Source of the DNA: Candidatus Thiodiazotropha sp. CDECU1
Lineage (GTDB): Bacteria > Pseudomonadota > Gammaproteobacteria > Chromatiales > Chromatiaceae
Assembly (NCBI RefSeq): GCF_963455295.1
Contig: NZ_OY734020.1
Span: forward strand, 434,001-498,000
Reading direction: 5' to 3'
DNA length: 64,000 nt
This document shows, piece by piece, positions 58,285 through 64,000 of this stretch. How positions within the stretch are numbered: position 1 is the first letter of the stretch; each line of letters begins with the position of its first letter. Made by a program: the position numbers and the translations under genes. Below the pieces are notes generated by a model. It was not told where the DNA came from. It made no database searches and saw only the letters and a list, made by a program, of their open reading frames with translations.

Positions 58285-60936
58285 ATGGGGGATTTTTCCA
58301 ATCCACAGCCCAATTTTATCCTGGGGAAAGCAGTTTTGCCTCGAATTTTGCTGATCGAACTATCTGCCACGATTCGGCACATTGAAAAAAATCTCCTAAT
58401 CAAATCGGGTTATGAGGTGGTGGCGGATTTCGATTTCAATTCTGCGCTGCACCGTTTCAAGCCGGGTTCGGATGATGGGGGTGCCTTTGACGCGGTCGTC
58501 CTGGGTTGGCCGGATCAAACCATCCCGGGGGCGGACGAGCTCTATACATTACTCGAGAGTAAAACCTATCAATCCCTGCCTGTGCTTATCCTCGCCCATG
58601 AAGCGGATGCGGCTGTCACAGCCCGCTTGAAGAGCAGGTCCAATTCGTCGTTTCTACTCTGGGAGGAGTATTGGAGCAGTACAGACCTACTCGCTAAACT
58701 GCTTGTCGATGCGAATGAGAGAAAACGTAAACAAACAGTTATCAAACCTATCGTGCAGCCGATCCGGGTACTTTTTGTCGACGACTCACGCACGGTGCGG
58801 GTGAAGTATCAACGACTTTTGATGGCAAATGGTTATGAAGCGGAGACTGCCGGTACCGTGGGAGAGGGTTACCAGAAGGCCCTTGAATCTCAGTTCGATA
58901 TTGCCATTATCGATTACTTCATGCCGGATGCCACAGGTGACGTATTATGTCAGCGTTTACGTGATAATGTGACAACGACAGGTATTACCACTGCCATCAT
59001 AACCGGTACCTATCTCGATAAAGCCATTCAACAATCTCTTGAAGCCGGCGCTGTCGAATGCATGTTCAAGAATGAAAGTGATGATCTGTTTCTGACTCGC
59101 ATAGACGCCATGAGCCGGCATATCCGCGCGCATAAATCGATCGAAAAAGAGCGTGAACGCCTCAGTGGTATCCTCAGGTCTGTTGGTGAAGGGGTGTATG
59201 GTGTGAATTCCGAGGGTGCCATATCGTTCGTCAATCCTGCCTGCAGAAGTATCCTGGGGTATGAGGCTGATGAACGCTTGATTGGCGAATCGGCGCTGGA
59301 GCTTTTTCATCACACTGATGCAGAAGGTTGTCCCGTCGATGCAACGGGCTGTTTTTTGCAACAGAGCTATGCAGGTGGGGTGCCTGTCAAAGCGCGGGAG
59401 ACCCTGTTTTGGCATAAGTCCGGTAATTCGATACCAGTGGAGTGCACCGTATACCCGCTGACGATAGAAGATAAGCGCGAGGGTTCAGTGGTTGCATTCC
59501 GCGATATCTCTGAACGGAAGTTACTGGAAGAAGAGTTACGTTGGCAAGCAAGCCACGATGCACTGACCAAGCTCTACAATCGGCGTTACTTCGAGGAGCA
59601 GCTGACCCATGAGGTTGAGCGACTGAAGCGTAGCAATGAGATCAGTGCGCTCCTGTATATAGATCTAGATCGCTTTAAATACATCAATGACACCGCTGGT
59701 CATGCGGCGGGTGATCGATTATTGGTGGAGATCTCTCAACAACTGAAACAGCGTCTGCGACAAACCGATCTACTCGCGCGTTTGGGAGGAGACGAATTCG
59801 CCATCATACTGTGCAATGCGTGCAAGAATAGTGTTGGCAAGGTGGCCGATGAATATCGAGAGATGCTCGATAACTATATGTTCATCTACAATGGGAAGCA
59901 GTACAAAGTAAATGTGACCATCGGGATTGCCCTGATCGACAAGGAATCCGAATCAGCCAGTGAAATACTCGCCAACGCTGATATCGCCTGCCATATCGCG
60001 AAAGGCGAAGGTCGCAACCGCACTCATCTGTTTATCTCCGAGAGCGACAGTAAAAAGGCGATGGATCTAGATCTGGGCTGGTCCTCGCGTCTGCATAATG
60101 CATTGGTGGAGAATCACTTGGTTCTACACTACCAACCTATCGTCCCCATAGCCCATATTCCCCCTGAGATGTTGTTGGAAAACGAAGGACCGATCTACGA
60201 TCGACTGCTACCCTTTATTCCCCAGGAAGAACAGATCAATGAACTGTTGCTGCGCCTGGATGATCCGGTGTGGGGGGTCGTCTTTCCGGGTGCGTTCCTG
60301 CCTACGGCGGAACGCTTCAACATGATGGATAAAATTGATTACTGGGTGGTTAACGCCGCATTGAAGAAGCTGGGGCTGTTGCAGAAGAGCGGCTATTTGG
60401 GTGTGTTTACCATCAATCTATCTGGTCAAACAATCACCAACGAACAACTAATCAGCGATATTGAGGAACTGGTCGTAAAGTCTGAGATCGACCCCAGCAA
60501 AGTGATTTTCGAGATCACTGAGACCTCGGCGGTATCCAATCTGGTCTCCGCCAATGAAATGATCACGCGTTTGAAGGCCCTTGGTTGTCGCTTCGCTTTG
60601 GATGATTTCGGCAGCGGGTTCTCGTCGTTTTCCCATTTGAAAAATCTACCGGTGGACTTCATCAAGATCGATGGTCTGTTCGTCAGGGGTGTTGCAATGG
60701 ACCCCAGCGATCGGGCTATCGTCCACTCCATCAACGATATCGCCCACTCCTTGGGCAAGTACACCATTGCGGAATATGTGGAGGACGCTGCGATACTGAG
60801 ATTTTTATTTGAATCCGGTGTCGACTATGTACAGGGACACTTCCTCTCAAAACCCATGGACGTCGCCGAAATCGACCAGGGAAGCAATCAAAAAAAAAGT
60901 CTGAGTAACGAGAAAAAGCTGATAATAAAGCGCTGA
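58285..60936 (+). CDS. REC-REC-PAS-GGDEF-EAL response regulator
   Basis: Cytosolic 883-aa c-di-GMP enzyme driven by phosphorylation. The first receiver (about 17-140) is degenerate (LIELSATIR replaces the DD pair; LGWP at the phospho-Asp position). The second (about 160-285) is intact (VLFVDDSRTVR, then IAIIDYFMP). A PAS domain (about 295-410) leads to a GGDEF domain (about 420-590) with RLGGDEF. The EAL domain (about 605-860) has a ~45-residue insertion before its first motif, which reads NELLLRL instead of EALLRW; DDFGSGFSSF, KIDGLFV and EITE remain. Weak Shine-Dalgarno sequence. No sensor kinase adjacent. Confidence 0.9.
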   Translation: MGDFSNPQPNFILGKAVLPRILLIELSATIRHIEKNLLIKSGYEVVADFDFNSALHRFKPGSDDGGAFDAVVLGWPDQTIPGADELYTLLESKTYQSLPVLILAHEADAAVTARLKSRSNSSFLLWEEYWSSTDLLAKLLVDANERKRKQTVIKPIVQPIRVLFVDDSRTVRVKYQRLLMANGYEAETAGTVGEGYQKALESQFDIAIIDYFMPDATGDVLCQRLRDNVTTTGITTAIITGTYLDKAIQQSLEAGAVECMFKNESDDLFLTRIDAMSRHIRAHKSIEKERERLSGILRSVGEGVYGVNSEGAISFVNPACRSILGYEADERLIGESALELFHHTDAEGCPVDATGCFLQQSYAGGVPVKARETLFWHKSGNSIPVECTVYPLTIEDKREGSVVAFRDISERKLLEEELRWQASHDALTKLYNRRYFEEQLTHEVERLKRSNEISALLYIDLDRFKYINDTAGHAAGDRLLVEISQQLKQRLRQTDLLARLGGDEFAIILCNACKNSVGKVADEYREMLDNYMFIYNGKQYKVNVTIGIALIDKESESASEILANADIACHIAKGEGRNRTHLFISESDSKKAMDLDLGWSSRLHNALVENHLVLHYQPIVPIAHIPPEMLLENEGPIYDRLLPFIPQEEQINELLLRLDDPVWGVVFPGAFLPTAERFNMMDKIDYWVVNAALKKLGLLQKSGYLGVFTINLSGQTITNEQLISDIEELVVKSEIDPSKVIFEITETSAVSNLVSANEMITRLKALGCRFALDDFGSGFSSFSHLKNLPVDFIKIDGLFVRGVAMDPSDRAIVHSINDIAHSLGKYTIAEYVEDAAILRFLFESGVDYVQGHFLSKPMDVAEIDQGSNQKKSLSNEKKLIIKR

Positions 60937-61170
60937 ATGGCTGTTAATTGCCATGCCACTCAAAAGAGAGGCAATCGAGTGATTTATGCTCCAGGTCACG
61001 CTTTTCGATCCCCCCACCTGGCCTGAACCGTTATCATTGAATGATATCAATACCAGACTTAATGATCCTGAAGCATTGATGCCGGCGCACTAGATCATGA
61101 CACCCTGTGGCTAACGTCGATCCGATGCGGAGTGTCCATCAAGGGCGGCATAAGGACGGAGGAGTGTGTG

Positions 61171-63633
61171 ATGCAGATCCATCTTGCATGGTTCGTGACA
61201 GTTGCGTTATATCCCGTCGTGATAATGATAAGCGGTTGTGGTGGCGGTGGAGGCAGTGATGACACAGACTCATCCACCCGGCTTGAAGTGGATGTGGGAG
61301 AGGCTCAAACACTTACCCTGCCGGATAGACTGATTCCCAATCCCAGCGTGCTGATCGATGGGGCGCCAGCCTCGGATCAGGTCTCCTTTGCCTGGCGACA
61401 GGTTGCCGGGCCGGATGCGGCGGCAATCACAGACTCCTCCATTGCATCACCCGAGATCGCTTTCCCTGCCATCGGTAGTTATGAGCTCCTGCTTGAGGTG
61501 AGTGATCAGGACCTGGTTGGCAGGGATAGGTTGTGGGTAACCGTGAATCCCATGGCCGCAGGGGCGTCAGGACTCAGTGCAATACCGGCCAACAGTAGTC
61601 AGTGCGTCGCGCCTGCGGATGCCGGTATCGCAACCGCGATACAGCTATCCACACCCTATCCATCGCTGCCCAACTTGAGTTCCCTTGTGGGGCTGTACCA
61701 GATAGCTGGCGACAATTCTATGTGGTACGCGCTGCAACAGACCGGTCAGGTGGTTCGTTTCGCCAATGACCCGGCTGTTGAGAGTGTGGAGAGCTATATC
61801 GATATCAGCGATCGGGTGGATTATGGGGGTGAGAAGGGGCTGCTTGGCATGGCCTTCCATCCCGACTTTACCAGCAACGGTTTTGTCTATCTCTCCTATA
61901 CGGCCTCCCCCGGAGGTGACCTGGAATCGCGTATCTCACGCTTCACCCTGGATAGTGCCAGCCAAACCCTCGATCCCACCACAGAGCAGATCATCCTGGT
62001 GGTGGACCAGCCCTACAGTAATCACAACGGCGGGCAGATCAGCTTTGGCCCGGACGGTATGCTGTATATCGGTCTGGGTGATGGCGGTTCGGGTGGCGAT
62101 CCCCTGGGGCATGGTCAGAATACGGCGACCCTGCTGGGATCGATGCTGCGTATCGATGTTGGTGATGGCCTGGGTAGTTACGCCATCCCTTCCGACAATC
62201 CCTTCGTTTCAGGGGGTGGCGCGGCAGAGGTCTATGCCTATGGCTTGCGCAATCCCTGGCGTTGGAGCTTCGATCGCCAGACAGGGGATCTCTGGCTGGG
62301 GGATGTGGGTCAGAACGCCTACGAGGAGGTGGATATAATCCGCCGTGGCGGTAACTATGGCTGGAACCTGATGGAGGCCAGCCACTGCTATCCTGCTAGT
62401 GCAAATTGCGATGCAACAGGACTCACGCTGCCGGTGGCGGAGTATGACCATAGTCAGGGTATTTCGGTGACCGGCGGTCATGTCTATCGAGGCAGTGAGT
62501 TGTCTCAGTTGGTGGGGCGCTATCTCTACAGCGATTACGGCTCCGGAATGATCTGGGGATTGGTGGATGACGGCGCCGGTGGCTATAGCGCCGAGGAACT
62601 CCTGGATACCGATCTCAATATCGTCTCTTTTGCAGAGGACCAGCCGGGGGAACTGTATGTGCTCCACCTGGGGGGCAGCATCCACAAACTGACAGCTGAG
62701 ACGACGGGTGGCGGGGGAGCGGTACCCACAATGCTTTCCTCCTGGGGCTGTTTCCAATCCGGTGATGTTGAAAGCTTTTCCGACAACGTCATCCCCTACA
62801 ACATAAATGCGCTGTTATGGACAGACTTCGCTGACAAGGAGCGCTTCATGGCGATACCCGATGGCAGCACCATCTCCGTCGATGCCGAAGGACGCTTTGT
62901 ATTTCCTTCCGGAAGCGTTCTAGGCAAACATTTTCGTCTCAATGGCGAGCTGATCGAGACCCGTCTGCTGATGCGTCACGCCAATAGCGGCTGGCGAGGC
63001 TACAGCTATGAGTGGAACGAGAGCCTGACCGATGCGGTCCTGCTCGATGCTGCCAAGGACAAGACCATTGGCAACCAGACCTGGCACTACCCGAGTCCCG
63101 CGGAGTGTATGCTTTGCCATACTGGCATCGCCGGAGTTGCACTGGGGCCTGAACTGGGTCAGCTGAATCGCGACTTTCCCTATAGCGCACAAAACGCAAA
63201 CCAGTTGATAACCTACGAGGCGATCGATCTGTTGGCCGATTCGCTCAATGATCTGCAGAAGTCGACCGTCTTCTACGCCATCGATGACACCGTCTACTCA
63301 GCGGAGCGTCGCGCACGCAGCTATCTCCACAGCAACTGTGCCATGTGCCACCAGCCCAATGGTACGGGTGGTGGCAACCTCGATCTGCGCATGGGTGCTG
63401 ACCTGACCGCTACCGGTCTCTGCAACCAGGCGCCGCTGGCAGGCGACCTTGGGTTGATCAACCCGGTCCTGCTGAAGCCGGGTGATCCGGACAATTCGAT
63501 CCTGCTGCTGCGTATGCAGAGCCTGGACAGTCTGCGCATGCCGCCACTGGGTAGCAGTGAGATCGATACCCAGGCGCTGGCAGTTGTGCGGGAGTGGATT
63601 GCAGGGCTTGAGGATTGCGATGGTCCTTATTGA
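61171..63633 (+). CDS. Sugar-dehydrogenase-like lipoprotein with dihaem C-terminal domain
   Basis: 820-aa predicted lipoprotein: lipobox ISGC near residue 23 followed by a Gly/Ser/Asp linker, then a PKD/Ig-like domain (about 40-130, FAWRQVAGPDAAAI). The six-bladed soluble glucose/sorbosone-dehydrogenase-type beta-propeller covers about 160-520 (GLLGMAFHPDFTSNGFVYLSYT, GQISFGPDGMLYIGLGDGG, YGLRNPWRWSFDRQTGDLWLGDVGQNAYEEV). The last part has two haem sites, CMLCH (about 645) and CAMCH (about 720). The product probably oxidises an aldose or aldehyde with PQQ and passes electrons to its own haems; PQQ use is inferred. GGAGGAG lies 6 nt before the ATG. Confidence 0.82.
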   Translation: MQIHLAWFVTVALYPVVIMISGCGGGGGSDDTDSSTRLEVDVGEAQTLTLPDRLIPNPSVLIDGAPASDQVSFAWRQVAGPDAAAITDSSIASPEIAFPAIGSYELLLEVSDQDLVGRDRLWVTVNPMAAGASGLSAIPANSSQCVAPADAGIATAIQLSTPYPSLPNLSSLVGLYQIAGDNSMWYALQQTGQVVRFANDPAVESVESYIDISDRVDYGGEKGLLGMAFHPDFTSNGFVYLSYTASPGGDLESRISRFTLDSASQTLDPTTEQIILVVDQPYSNHNGGQISFGPDGMLYIGLGDGGSGGDPLGHGQNTATLLGSMLRIDVGDGLGSYAIPSDNPFVSGGGAAEVYAYGLRNPWRWSFDRQTGDLWLGDVGQNAYEEVDIIRRGGNYGWNLMEASHCYPASANCDATGLTLPVAEYDHSQGISVTGGHVYRGSELSQLVGRYLYSDYGSGMIWGLVDDGAGGYSAEELLDTDLNIVSFAEDQPGELYVLHLGGSIHKLTAETTGGGGAVPTMLSSWGCFQSGDVESFSDNVIPYNINALLWTDFADKERFMAIPDGSTISVDAEGRFVFPSGSVLGKHFRLNGELIETRLLMRHANSGWRGYSYEWNESLTDAVLLDAAKDKTIGNQTWHYPSPAECMLCHTGIAGVALGPELGQLNRDFPYSAQNANQLITYEAIDLLADSLNDLQKSTVFYAIDDTVYSAERRARSYLHSNCAMCHQPNGTGGGNLDLRMGADLTATGLCNQAPLAGDLGLINPVLLKPGDPDNSILLLRMQSLDSLRMPPLGSSEIDTQALAVVREWIAGLEDCDGPY

Positions 63634-64000
63634 TCAGGCGCCTGTGAAATAGTGGCTGTTCACTGCCATATGGGAAAAGATACTGGCGATGTAGCCCAGG
63701 GCAATCGCAGGTGTCCATCGCAAATGGCTGAAAAAGGTATACTTCCCTCGCGCCTGTCCCATAAGGGCAACACCTGCGGCAGAGCCGATTGATAGCAATG
63801 AACCGCCGACACCTGCGGTCAGGGTGACAAGCAGCCATTGACCCATAGACATGTCAGGATTCATGGTGAGGACCGCGAACATAACCGGGATGTTATCGAC
63901 AATGGCGGAGAGAACGCCGATAGCCACATTGGCGCTGGTGGCGCCCCATCCTGTGTACATCAGCTCTGATGCCATGCTCAGATAGCCCAGAAAACCCAGG
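63634..64000 (-). CDS. NhaD-type Na+/H+ antiporter, C-terminal part (runs off the window)
   Basis: The frame is open through the right edge, so only the last ~121 residues are visible. FLGYLSMASELMYTGWGATSANVAIGVLSAIVDNIPVMFAVLTMNPDMSMGQWL carries the NhaD/ArsB-NhaD superfamily region (S-A-I-V-D-N-I-P), and GGSLLSIGSAAGVALMGQARGKYTF the second. NhaD exchanges sodium for protons, a common trait of marine and alkaline-environment gammaproteobacteria. Confidence 0.88.
   Translation of the reverse strand, partial: LGFLGYLSMASELMYTGWGATSANVAIGVLSAIVDNIPVMFAVLTMNPDMSMGQWLLVTLTAGVGGSLLSIGSAAGVALMGQARGKYTFFSHLRWTPAIALGYIASIFSHMAVNSHYFTGA

Overview
The window is a chromosomal stretch of a sulfur-oxidising gammaproteobacterium, probably a Chromatiales or Sedimenticola/Thiodiazotropha-like lineage. 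That placement is an inference. It rests on a sulfur globule envelope protein (6173-6505), an nnrS gene behind a DNR/FNR-type box, the MFS-ssb gene order, many periplasmic c-type cytochromes, a TRAP operon and two large c-di-GMP enzymes. No rRNA or tRNA gene was recognised, and the species cannot be named from the sequence.

Layout. 1-14 kb is mostly core: yajR-like MFS, ssb, a membrane GGDEF-EAL protein paired with a membrane-anchored solute-binding protein, the sulfur globule protein, nnrS, lon, a methyltransferase, an HD hydrolase, a pentapeptide protein and rsmA. 14-19.3 kb holds a decayed monooxygenase relic, a predicted nucleotide-hydrolase-fold/TPR protein with an immune-effector look, and a three-gene acyltransferase/deacetylase operon. 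19.3-26.7 kb is a periplasmic redox cluster: a dodecahaem cytochrome, a NapC/TorC-like pentahaem quinol dehydrogenase, an IalB-like protein, a ZnuA-like protein lacking its metal histidines, a rhodanese-like protein lacking its catalytic cysteine, and an ankyrin protein. 26.7-38.6 kb is mobile: minus-strand integron-type cassettes with attC sites but no recognisable intI, two copies of an IS1111-type element, one IS1182-type element, an IS3-type element, a short tyrosine recombinase, and a MerR/cation-transporter pair. 38.6-46.3 kb is a czc-type heavy-metal efflux operon and small metal-related genes. 47.1-48.6 kb is a second periplasmic redox operon (cytochrome c, DUF302, TlpA). 49-64 kb holds secreted orphans, a SAM hydrolase, a dctPQM TRAP operon whose Q subunit is fused to a TM2-like domain, a methyltransferase, a second multidomain c-di-GMP protein, a sugar-dehydrogenase-like dihaem lipoprotein, and the 3' part of an NhaD-type antiporter.

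The strongest new observation is regulatory. The dodecahaem cytochrome gene and the cytochrome c/DUF302/TlpA operon lie 29 kb apart on opposite strands, yet share a gap-tolerant promoter block. Each has two 17-bp palindromic sites 32 bp apart (core TTGAACGATTCGTTCAA), a conserved CTTTCGAAGTAG segment, and about 200 bp downstream a sigma-54 type GG-N10-GC promoter. This looks like an enhancer-controlled regulon joining both operons into one undescribed periplasmic electron-transfer system. Its substrate cannot be read from the sequence.
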